From positions 1 through 29,740 of the forward strand of contig JAEZDF010000041.1 of the NCBI GenBank assembly GCA_023429685.1: a stretch of DNA of 29,740 bases, written 5' to 3'. Shown in pieces: positions 9,277-17,000 of the stretch (positions are counted from its first letter, which is position 1; the number at the start of each line of letters is the position of its first letter). The notes under the pieces were generated by a model. The model had not been told where the DNA came from and did no database searches. It worked only from the letters and a program-made list of their open reading frames with translations. Source of the DNA: Bacillota bacterium. GTDB lineage: Bacteria; Bacillota; Clostridia; Oscillospirales; Ruminococcaceae. A program made the translations under genes and the position numbers.

Positions 9277-9648
9277 TTTTGGTTCCTCCATTAACGTTTC
9301 ATTGTATGGTGTACGTAGTAGCTACAGCTTAGCAGAAACACTTAAAATAATGCCATCCACTACATGAATCGTCATTTTTTTAGCATGAACAGTAGTTTTA
9401 ATTATCATGCTTTATATAAAAACAGGTGTAAAGGGACAGGAATTGCTATGTTGTTTTTGTCTGCTACTGTAACAGTGTAATTGTCTGGTACTATCAAAGC
9501 CAAGTATTCCTGAGCTGTACAGAGCGGACATGCCCTTCATATTTTTATACGTAAAAACAAGGGCGGAAACTCGTTTCGATTCCAACCCTTGCGTTGTAAT
9601 CGCAAAAGGGTCGTAGCAAACCAGCCCATTTGCATTTTTGAGCATGTA
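9277..9648. other. Intergenic region between CE4 deacetylase and lipoprotein gene
   Basis: It contains the terminator hairpin of the deacetylase unit (9553-9591), the lipoprotein ribosome site, and an inverted repeat AGCATGA (9380-9386)/TCATGCT (9403-9409) of unknown meaning. A 77-codon minus-strand frame (9412-9645) crosses the terminator and has no ribosome site, so I do not call it. Nothing else was recognised. Confidence 0.6.
9553..9591 (-). terminator. Rho-independent terminator after the GT2-CE4 unit
   Basis: On the minus strand CAAGGG...CCCTTG plus an inner GGAA/TTCC and TCG/CGA form a long hairpin (9558-9591) that runs directly into TTTTT (9557-9553). It sits 57 bases after the deacetylase stop. 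Confidence 0.85.
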
Positions 9649-10509
9649 CTAAGCGGCTTGCCGCTGCCCTGTGCTGTTTATAAGTTCGGTCATTGTAACC
9701 ACCTGAATCTGTTCCTTCTTCTCATACAGATACTGGGCTACATCCTTTAACATCTGTTCTTCAATCTGCATCTGCGTGTGTTCGGTAATCGGTTCGATTT
9801 TATGAAGCACGAGTATCAGTGTGCCTTTACTTTCAATAATCTCGTCGATGCGCTCAATAACTATTTTTAGCTGTGTGTCGCTTAGCAGGCTCATAACCTC
9901 AACGTTTTCTTTGGTTTGGTTTGCCTGCTCAGTCCACAGGCTTTTTAAACTGCGAGCCGCAACAAACCCTTCTCGCTTTAATATCGCATACGTATCGTCC
10001 GAAAACCTGCCCTGCGGAAAAACCGCAACATCTGCGCCGCGCACCAAAAGATGTGACATTAGCCAGTCCTTTGCCTTAACAAGCTCTTGTGTCTGCCCCT
10101 TTTCGGTTAACGCCCCCAGATTTTTATGACTGTAGGTGTGGTTTAACATATCCCATCCCGCCATATACATCTCTGCCAACTGGTCGTAGGTGACATAGCC
10201 GTGGGTACCTACCGCTGTGGGAATAACCGAGATACAGCCTTTAAACCCGTAGCTCTTTAGGACGGTATATCCGCTGGAGTACTGGGTCTTCCAGCCGTCA
10301 TCCATCACAAAAACAACTTTGGGTTTATCCCGCTCAAGATGCTCCGGTTCGGATGCCGGAACAGACCCCTGATAGGTGAGCAGGGTTGTACGGGTAAACA
10401 GCGAACTGGACGCACCGAATGTTCTTCTTACAACCACTGGCGAAGCAAGCAGGCAAAACACCAAGGCTGCCGCCATCACCGAGTACAGCTTAACCAACGG
10501 CTTTTCCAT
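9649..10509 (-). CDS. Polysaccharide deacetylase (CE4 / NodB-homology), membrane-anchored or secreted
   Basis: The chosen start is the ATG at 10507-10509 (286 aa). The earlier in-frame ATG at 10521 overlaps the GGAGG that serves this start. Residues ~8-27 form a hydrophobic signal anchor. The NodB-homology motifs are present: VMDDGW (D70, D71), NHTYSH (H124, H128, the metal-binding pair), VFPQGRF as the RxPxG-like loop, and LVLHKIEP near the end as the last His motif. Metal-dependent N- or O-deacetylation of a glycan outside the membrane follows from family knowledge. The gene overlaps the end of the upstream GT2 synthase by 20 bases, which suggests translational coupling and a shared substrate. 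This recalls the IcaB/PgaB deacetylases that act on poly-beta-1,6-GlcNAc, though the GT2 product here is not proven. Confidence 0.88.
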   Translation of the reverse strand: MEKPLVKLYSVMAAALVFCLLASPVVVRRTFGASSSLFTRTTLLTYQGSVPASEPEHLERDKPKVVFVMDDGWKTQYSSGYTVLKSYGFKGCISVIPTAVGTHGYVTYDQLAEMYMAGWDMLNHTYSHKNLGALTEKGQTQELVKAKDWLMSHLLVRGADVAVFPQGRFSDDTYAILKREGFVAARSLKSLWTEQANQTKENVEVMSLLSDTQLKIVIERIDEIIESKGTLILVLHKIEPITEHTQMQIEEQMLKDVAQYLYEKKEQIQVVTMTELINSTGQRQAA

Positions 10510-11857
10510 GATATCCTCCATTATAATCTACTGCAAGGAATTCGCGTTTGACTCGCGCCACCTTGTTCCAGTTGTGGTTTCCGCCCTGATTCCAATAGTA
10601 TTGGATGGTTCCAAGCAGATACATTGCAAGGCTAAAATACCGAAATATAAAGACATCCAGCACAAAAAAGACCATCGCCCTGCGAAGTATCCCTTTGGGG
10701 TAGGGGGTGTACCGCCGAGAAACCAGAATAGCCCCCAACGTATACACGATATAAAACACAAGGCAAGATACGTAATAGATCAAAAACACGATCAACGCGT
10801 TGGGATCATAATACGCCAATGCGCCCGCAAATAGATAGCTAAACACAGTGAATATGCAGGAGCAGATACCCACCACCAAGGCCTCCACAAAAAAGTGAAA
10901 GCTCATGCTGCACCGAAAAAAGGTGGTAAGCAAAAACTTACGGTGGTAGTGCGCACAGTCTATAAACCCTTTTTGCCAACGCAGGCGTTGCTTCATCAGG
11001 TCCTTAATCCCCTCGGGGCATTGGGTGTAGCACAGTGCCTCGGGCAGGTATTGTATCCTTTGCCTAGTACCGCGAATTATTTGCTGGATACGCATGGTGA
11101 TGTCAATATCCTCACCCAAGGTTTTGCGAAAGCCGCCGACTGCAAGCAGGATATCCTTGCGAAAAACCCCAAACGCGCCTGAAATAATCGCGGTAGCGTT
11201 CTGTTTGGCAAGCGAGAACTTATAGATGTAAAAACCCTTCAGGTATTCGAGCACCTGCAAAGAGATCAGCGCCGATTTTAGGCGATCGAGCGCTCGGTTT
11301 TGATAATCGGAGCTGTACGCCTGCATAATGTGAATCGAGCCGCCTGCGGCAACGAGATTCTTGTCCTCAAATACGCGGTTCATGTGGCACAGTGCGTCTC
11401 GTTCCAGCACACTGTCGGCATCTAATGTAACAACATATCGCGATCTTGCAAGGCGGATGCCCGAATTGAGCGCCTCACTTTTTCCGCCGTTGATACGGTC
11501 TGCCACCCGAATACGCGGGTTGGTCTTTGAGCGATACACGGCTTTGATATCGGCAGGGCATCCCGCGGGACGTTGGCATTTGGTCAAATCAAGTAGGTTA
11601 AATAGAACCTGGAGGGTGTTGTCGGTGGAGCCGTCGTTGATATATATTGCCTCGTAGTTTTGATAGTTCAGCGTTTGAAGCCCGCTTAATGAAATGGCAA
11701 CGGTATCCTCCTCGTTGTAGCACGGCACCAGGATGCAAAACCGCTTCTCGGCGCGCGGGGGTTGCATAGGTGCCCTGCGCTTTGATATCAGCGCGTTTAT
11801 CAGGTGAAAGATGGGAAGCACCGTGCTAAGAAAGATTAAGAGCTCAATAACAATCAT
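10490..11857 (-). CDS. Family 2 processive glycosyltransferase (PgaC/IcaA/HasA-like exopolysaccharide synthase)
   Basis: This is a 455-residue membrane protein with an ATG start preceded by AAGGAGA. One N-terminal membrane segment lies at ~2-24. The cytosolic GT-A domain has CILVPCYNEE, INDGSTDNT, NGGKSEALNSG, TLDADS (the DxD-type motif), GEDIDI (catalytic ED) and QRLRWQKG, the Q/RxxRW motif of processive beta-glycan synthases. Three or four C-terminal membrane segments (~320-430) would form the export channel. Such enzymes polymerise UDP-sugars while threading the chain through the membrane. Motif order fits poly-GlcNAc, chitin-oligomer or hyaluronan-type synthases, and product identity cannot be read from sequence. 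It is immediately followed, with overlap, by the CE4 deacetylase and preceded by a GH16 gene on the same strand, forming a candidate extracellular-polysaccharide unit. Confidence 0.9.
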   Translation of the reverse strand: MIVIELLIFLSTVLPIFHLINALISKRRAPMQPPRAEKRFCILVPCYNEEDTVAISLSGLQTLNYQNYEAIYINDGSTDNTLQVLFNLLDLTKCQRPAGCPADIKAVYRSKTNPRIRVADRINGGKSEALNSGIRLARSRYVVTLDADSVLERDALCHMNRVFEDKNLVAAGGSIHIMQAYSSDYQNRALDRLKSALISLQVLEYLKGFYIYKFSLAKQNATAIISGAFGVFRKDILLAVGGFRKTLGEDIDITMRIQQIIRGTRQRIQYLPEALCYTQCPEGIKDLMKQRLRWQKGFIDCAHYHRKFLLTTFFRCSMSFHFFVEALVVGICSCIFTVFSYLFAGALAYYDPNALIVFLIYYVSCLVFYIVYTLGAILVSRRYTPYPKGILRRAMVFFVLDVFIFRYFSLAMYLLGTIQYYWNQGGNHNWNKVARVKREFLAVDYNGGYHGKAVG

Positions 11858-11899
11858 ACATCTTCTCCTTTTTCACGAAGGCGTGGAATCAATAAACGC

Positions 11900-11984
11900 C
11901 TTGCAGCAATGAGCCATAGCAAGCCAACCCAAAAGGGTTGTCTGATGGATAGTAGGACAACCAATCATGTAGCAACGATTGGGG
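11900..11984 (-). other. Stacked, partly exclusive hairpins between GH16 and GT2 genes
   Basis: In the 127-base gap, minus-strand RNA can form CCAATC/GATTGG directly after the GH16 stop (about 11961-11982), then CAACCC-TTTT-GGGTTG (11925-11940), whose 3' neighbour has only two T, and a further CTTGC/GCAAG pairing. The segment GACAACC (11936-11942) can instead pair with GGTTGTC (11953-11959), which would break the CAACCC/GGGTTG stem. This could attenuate transcription into the GT2 gene, but there is no clean T run, so it may only be RNA processing. Confidence 0.4.
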
Positions 11985-12890
11985 TTATGGCGAAGGAGCC
12001 GCATATACCCGCACGTAGTCAACCTCCATCAAAGCGGGAAAAACAGTTGTAATATCCGGCTCACCCGGCCATACGCCGCCCACAGCAAGAGTTAAAATGA
12101 GATACATCTCTTCATCCGGTACCCCGATGGTTGTGGTATGGTAGCGGAAGTCGTCTACATACCACGAGATACTCTGTTTGTCCCATTCCACGGCATAAAC
12201 ATGAAACTGCTTTGGAGAGCCGATTACAATCTGACCGTATGTCTTTGCCGGCAATGTATCCAGGTTATAGTGATTCACGCCGTATATGATGTTTGGCTCG
12301 CTGCCAATCATCTCAAGGATGTCAATCTCGGTCTTTCCGCTGTATGGCAGCATCCAGAAGGCGGGAAACACCCCTTTGCCTACCGGCAGACGGATGCGGG
12401 CTTCAATTCTTCCGTGCGATACGGTAAGCTTATCTCTTGTTTGCAGCATAGCCGAAGTATACTGTTTGCCGTCCAGCTCCTGCTTGTCCGCCTTTAGCAC
12501 CAAATACCCGTTTTCAATGTCCGCATTATCCGCCGTATAATATTGCAGCTCACCATTGAAGTTGTTTTTTCTGGTTACCTTGCTCCAGTACTCCATATTC
12601 AGCGCATCGTCATCAAATTCATCCGACCACACCAGTGTCCAGTCGATTTCGTCCGTATCAAGGGTGGATGATGGGGTTTCAGCGGGGACTGCTTCTATTA
12701 TTTGAGGGGATACGTCTGATTGCATCTGCACTGCCTTGTTTAGCACAATCTCGACGTTCTCTGCTTCGCCCTTTGCGTCCTCTTCATAATCGGGTGCTAC
12801 GGTGTTGCTGTATGGCGTAAGCTCTAAGATATACACAGTAAACACCGCCGTAACCACAAGCCCCATCAGAATTACAAGTATTTTCTTCAT
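11985..12890 (-). CDS. GH16 family glycoside hydrolase (beta-glucanase-like), membrane-anchored
   Basis: This is a 301-residue protein. Residues 5-22 form a signal anchor, followed by an acidic linker (~30-80) and a GH16 jelly-roll domain (~83-300) opening with WTLVWSDEFD. The catalytic signature ExDxxE is intact as EIDILE: E188 (nucleophile), D190, E193 (acid/base). FPAFWMLP and EVDYVRVY at the ends are also typical. Family members cleave beta-1,3/1,4-glucans, laminarin, carrageenan or agarose with retention, and some act as transglycosylases. The start ATG (12888-12890) has a weak ribosome site (AAGG seven bases upstream). It is the first gene of the minus-strand glycan block, 127 bases before the GT2 synthase. 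It may trim or remodel the exported polymer, or process an environmental glucan independently. Confidence 0.9.
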   Translation of the reverse strand: MKKILVILMGLVVTAVFTVYILELTPYSNTVAPDYEEDAKGEAENVEIVLNKAVQMQSDVSPQIIEAVPAETPSSTLDTDEIDWTLVWSDEFDDDALNMEYWSKVTRKNNFNGELQYYTADNADIENGYLVLKADKQELDGKQYTSAMLQTRDKLTVSHGRIEARIRLPVGKGVFPAFWMLPYSGKTEIDILEMIGSEPNIIYGVNHYNLDTLPAKTYGQIVIGSPKQFHVYAVEWDKQSISWYVDDFRYHTTTIGVPDEEMYLILTLAVGGVWPGEPDITTVFPALMEVDYVRVYAAPSP

Positions 12891-13082
12891 CGACCTTACA
12901 CTACTCCATCCGTTTTATCTTTTACGTGAGTACCCCGCTCGTCCATCAGCATTTTTTATGCACGAGAGGAATCTCACAAGATGTATATGTACGGATAGTT
13001 TTTATTATGAAAGATTTACCAGTTCGATTATGCCCTTTTAACAAATGCTTATACAATAAATAATCAAGACACAAGCGGCGTC

Positions 13083-13111
13083 TTGACAATAAAATTATTA
13101 TGGCATATAAT
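13083..13111 (+). promoter_or_regulatory. Consensus sigma-A promoter for tRNA-Pro
   Basis: TTGACA (13083-13088), a 17-base spacer and TATAAT (13106-13111) match the sigma-A consensus perfectly. The predicted start is about 13118, giving a ~56-base leader that contains a small CCGCC/GGCGG hairpin (13134-13148) before the tRNA. Confidence 0.85.
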
Positions 13112-13173
13112 AATTCAGCAACATGTTTTGGTGCCGCCATTTAGGCGGACACAAGCCTGCCCATGTCCATCAT

Positions 13174-13249
13174 CGGGGTGTAGCGCAGATGGTAGCGTGC
13201 TTGGTTCGGGACCAAGAGGCCGCGGGTTCAAGTCCCGCCACTCCGACCA
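13174..13249 (+). tRNA. tRNA-Pro (anticodon CGG)
   Basis: The 76-base cloverleaf is complete. The acceptor stem CGGGGTG pairs with CACTCCG with one G-T wobble, the D-stem is GCGC/GCGT, and the anticodon stem CTTGG/CCAAG encloses the loop TTCGGGA with anticodon CGG at 13207-13209. The T-stem GCGGG/CCCGC holds TTCAAGT, and the CCA end is encoded (13247-13249). It reads CCG proline codons. Confidence 0.97.
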
Positions 13250-13252
13250 AAA

Positions 13253-13300
13253 TAAAGTCATGTATGAGATTTTTAGCTCATACATGACTTTAACTTTTTT
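13253..13300 (+). terminator. Strong Rho-independent terminator after tRNA-Pro
   Basis: Arms TAAAGTCATGTATGAG (13253-13268) and its exact complement (13277-13292) form a 16-bp perfect stem, followed by ACTTTTTT. It begins four bases past the tRNA. Confidence 0.93.
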
Positions 13301-13371
13301 ATTTGATATATTCTTGTAAATGAAGATTTTTTACACAATAAGAGGTCGGATTTTGAAAGGGAGAAAACAAA

Positions 13372-13836
13372 ATGAGTGATCGTTACATCATTAGGCCAGC
13401 CACTATGGAAGATGAAGAAAATATGCTGAAATTATCAAGATTTGTTGCAGATAACTACACACGTTCTTACCTTGGGGATCAAATCGTTGACTGGTATATA
13501 GATAGTGGCAATTGCGATGAGGATATAAGAAAAGGAATTAAACATTCCACTCTGCTTTTGCTTGATGATAAAATTATCGGAATTATGATTTGGCACAAAA
13601 ATCAAATGGACGGTTTTATGATTGATGTTTGTTACCACGGCACAGGAGCTGCACAATATTTTTACAATCAAATAATTCCCGAAAAGCTAAATCGGTATCA
13701 CGAGCTACATTTGGAATGCTTTGATAAAAATCACAGAGGAATTTCTTTTTATAAAAAAACTGGTTGGACTGAATATGGACAAATTGAAGATGATATTATA
13801 AATGGACACAGAATCCTATTTAAACTGACAAAATGA
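13372..13836 (+). CDS. GNAT-family N-acetyltransferase, AT-rich
   Basis: This 154-residue protein has an ATG start with AAAGGGAG upstream. The GNAT fold is visible: YIIRPATMEDEENM at the N-terminus, a central strand with KIIGIMIWH, an amphipathic helix region (GTGAAQYFYNQIIPEKL), and the C-terminal LECFDKNHRGISFYKKTGW, which matches the family's 'N..A..FYKK.GF' signature. Acetyl-CoA-dependent acetylation of an amine is expected, but the substrate is unknown. The gene and its surroundings are clearly richer in A and T than the genes on either side, with many AAA, ATT and GAT codons. It sits directly after a tRNA gene. Both points hint at acquisition by transfer, although no integrase or repeated tRNA end was seen. 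It has its own ribosome site, and the preceding terminator separates it from the tRNA. Confidence 0.88.
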   Translation: MSDRYIIRPATMEDEENMLKLSRFVADNYTRSYLGDQIVDWYIDSGNCDEDIRKGIKHSTLLLLDDKIIGIMIWHKNQMDGFMIDVCYHGTGAAQYFYNQIIPEKLNRYHELHLECFDKNHRGISFYKKTGWTEYGQIEDDIINGHRILFKLTK

Positions 13837-13929
13837 GCATAGTGTTACAATATAATTTGTTCAAAGCCCAGCTTGAAAATTGAGCGATGTCCATTTTAGT
13901 ATGTTATCTTTATACAGCGGGGTTACAAA

Positions 13930-13965
13930 AAAAGACCGTCGATTTTTATCGACGGTCTTTTGCTT
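13930..13965. terminator. Bidirectional terminator between convergent genes
   Basis: AAAAGACCGTCGAT (13930-13943) and its exact complement (13948-13961) form a 14-bp stem with a TTTT loop. Terminal A and T tracts let it work for the GNAT gene (+) and for giant surface gene 2 (-), which ends at 14010. Confidence 0.92.
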
Positions 13966-14009
13966 TGTTTATATTCTTGTAGGGCAAGCACCTAGTCCTT
14001 AAAGAACAC

Positions 14010-17000
14010 TCAAAAACGAAATAGCGTGGAAAGACGCTGAAAGAGATGTGAAAGCTTGGCTTGCCATTCGCGTTCTGAGCGGTCAAAATTATGCAAAGAT
14101 AATTCATCATCACCGAGCGGAATTTGTGACCCTCCGGTTTCTGGGATTAACGGGCGCTCACTGCCCGTTTCTCCGGTGGGCTCCCCTCCAGAGGATGGCC
14201 TGCGGTAGCTCACCGTGCGCGACGCCGTAATTTCGTCCGTTTCATTAGAATCGGCGGTTGCGGTATTATCAACACGCTTGTTCTGCACGTCGGATGGGGT
14301 GGTGGTATAACTACCGGTAAATGTTCTGCTTTCCCCTACGGGCAAAACGGCTATCTCCTCATCCAGCTCAATCAGCGCATCACGCACCGTCACAGCGGTA
14401 AGCGGGGTGGGTCCGTTGTTGAAAACGGTGATGGTATACTCAATAACTGAACCCGCGTAGGTAAAGAACGTGCGGTTGGCCGTTTTTGTAATGAGAAAAC
14501 GCGCGGAGTTAACCCCTTGGTCTATGGTGCGGGCGCTCTGCCCCTCGGCGAGCGTAATCGTATCGGTGCGCAGCACACCCGCTACCATCTTGCCGTTGGA
14601 ATCCACGGTGGGGTCGTTGCCCACAAGCGGCAGTGTCGCCTCGTAACCCAGCCCTGTCAGACTAAACGCAACATAGTATTGCCCAGGGTCAAGGTGGGGG
14701 AACAGGTAGTAGCCCGCGCCATCGGCGGTATTTCCGGTCATCGTGGTGGCGACCGCCTGCCATGCACTGCCTACGCGCTGATACAGTGTCGTCGGCACGC
14801 CGTTTACACCCTGCTCACCCTCGTCGCGTATGCCGTTTTTATTGTCATCCAGCCACACCCTGCTGCCGATTTCGCCCTTGGTGCTTGTCTGCACCTCAAT
14901 GCCTACTGGCGGCGGCTCTGCGGGGAGCATCTCGACCATATTGCCGCCCGTGTTAAAATATCTCGTAATCTGTGAGATTGAGTTCCATGCCTCCTGGTTG
15001 GGCGGCGTGTCTACGGGGGTACGCATCTTCCACGAAAGCGTAATCTTGCTGCCTGGTTTCAGCAGCATATCGTGAGCTCCGTTTTGCCCATTCTCGGTAA
15101 AACCACTGATGACAAAACGCACCGAACGCACCGAGCTCATATCGGCGGGCGGCTGCTCAGACCAGTTTGGCTCCTGCGTGCCAATCATCGCGCCGCTTTG
15201 ACTTTTTCTGATGGGGTTTGTCGCCGTGCTGTAGTACACCTGTAGGGTAGCTTCACTGCGGTTTCCGTACACGTCCTCTACAATCTCAAGGTCTCCTGCC
15301 TGAATGGGAGAAATCAGGTACGGTCCCCAAGTGCTTCCGCGAGAACCGCCTATCGTAATGTTGGTGTCCCCCCCATAGGGGAAGATGTCGAGGAGCTCAA
15401 TGGTTTGCACATACACGTTGCTTGCGTTTCTGACCTCCAACAGATAATCGGCGATACCGCCGGGCACCGTTTGTCCGACAGCCGGTCGGTTAGAATACGC
15501 TTCGTCCAGCTCCCCCTTTACCCACAACACCGATTGTGAAACAGCCGTTTCTCGAACAACGGTGGCGCAGGGCTCGGCACGCAGCAACCCAAAGGTTTCT
15601 TCCGGCGCAAGCGAATCCGTATCCTCAACCATGCTTAGCGCCGGTGTGGTGTAACGGAACTCGTCACCCGCGTACAGATATAAATAGTTGTAATGGGTAC
15701 CCACGCCAGTATGCGACTCAATTCTCGCCTTATACTCCAGCGTGACCGTCTCCCCCATCTTAAGGACGCTGCCCTCATCCCAGCTCCAATAAACGGTGGT
15801 CTGCCCCTGCGTCGGATAGTCTTTGCGCAGCGTCGTTTCGGGCTGCGCTAGCCCCGCAGCGGCAAGCGATGAGGAATATGCGGTAATCTCGCCGTAGATA
15901 AACCCTTCCGGCAACACGTCCACCAAAACGGGGTTTAGCAGGTTGCGAGTACCGAGGTCGACATGGTTTGTTACGGTTACCCGATAGGTGACCTCACTGT
16001 TGGTCTGAAAGCCTCCGCCGGAAGGAACAGTCAGCCTTGTCTTGGTCAGCGTGGATATCCACGCGCGGTCCCACAGTATCCGAATACCCACACGGTCGGA
16101 ACGCTGGGCGAGTGATTGGGTCTCGAACTCACGGTATTTATAATCCATCTTTACATCGGCAAAGTAGTTGGTTTCGTTCTGTGCATCCCCGTTTACCGTT
16201 CCCGTCAGTGTGACAGGCTGGGTGAAGGTAAAGCCTGCGGGTAGGTTTTGAGTAAACGCAAACCGAATGCCACGTATACCAGAAAGCCCCGCCGCCGCAA
16301 GGTCAATACTCCCGCTCGTACCCGTACTTAATGCGCCGAGCGCAGTATATTCTGTCCAGTCCGTACCATTGGTGGTGAAAAAAAGCTCGTAAGCGATTGA
16401 GTGGGAAGTGTTGCGTCCCAGAACAAGTGTGCTGTAATCGGTGATAGACGGCAGATTTTCCACTGTGATAACAGGGGTAATCAGATGCTCCACCCCGGGG
16501 TTTGTCACGTTAACCTGATAGGTAAGCGTGTCGCCGACATCATGGTGTTTGTCGGTGAGCAGCTTGGTTGTGGCATTCTTGGGGTAAACCCCGCTCGATT
16601 CCCGTCTGACATTAATAGAGGTAGTTGGGTTTGCCACAGCGGCAGGCACAAACTTATAGGAATGGGTGACCTCGCCGCCGCCGCTAAACGCATAAGCACC
16701 ATCTGCGCTGCCGTCACTGTTAATTTTGTCAGCAGTAACCTTTAAGTGGTTTACCACAGTGTTGCCCGGAATATAGCCCGTACCCTCTGCACGGTCGATG
16801 GGGTAGCGCACGGTGACGGTAAAGCTTTTGGATGCGGTAATATCCGCAAAGCTCCACGTAAGCGTTGTTACATCATTTTCGGTGGCTTGTACAGGGGTAA
16901 TGCCGGACGTATCGCTTTGATACTCCGCATATTGGGGCAATGTGTCTACGATGACGACATTCTTGAGCGGAATGGTATATGCCGTGCCCGTCAGGGAAAG

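Noticed and set aside
9380..9409. Inverted repeat AGCATGA/TCATGCT as a terminator
   Set aside because: The arms are only 7 bp with a 16-base loop, and the T run lies on the wrong side for minus-strand genes.
9412..9645. 77-codon minus-strand ORF downstream of the deacetylase
   Set aside because: It has no ribosome site, runs through the terminator hairpin at 9553-9591, and shows no signal peptide, membrane segment or known motif.
13174..14010. Genomic island bounded by tRNA-Pro and a repeated tRNA end
   Set aside because: No second copy of the tRNA 3' end and no integrase were found; only the base composition supports transfer.
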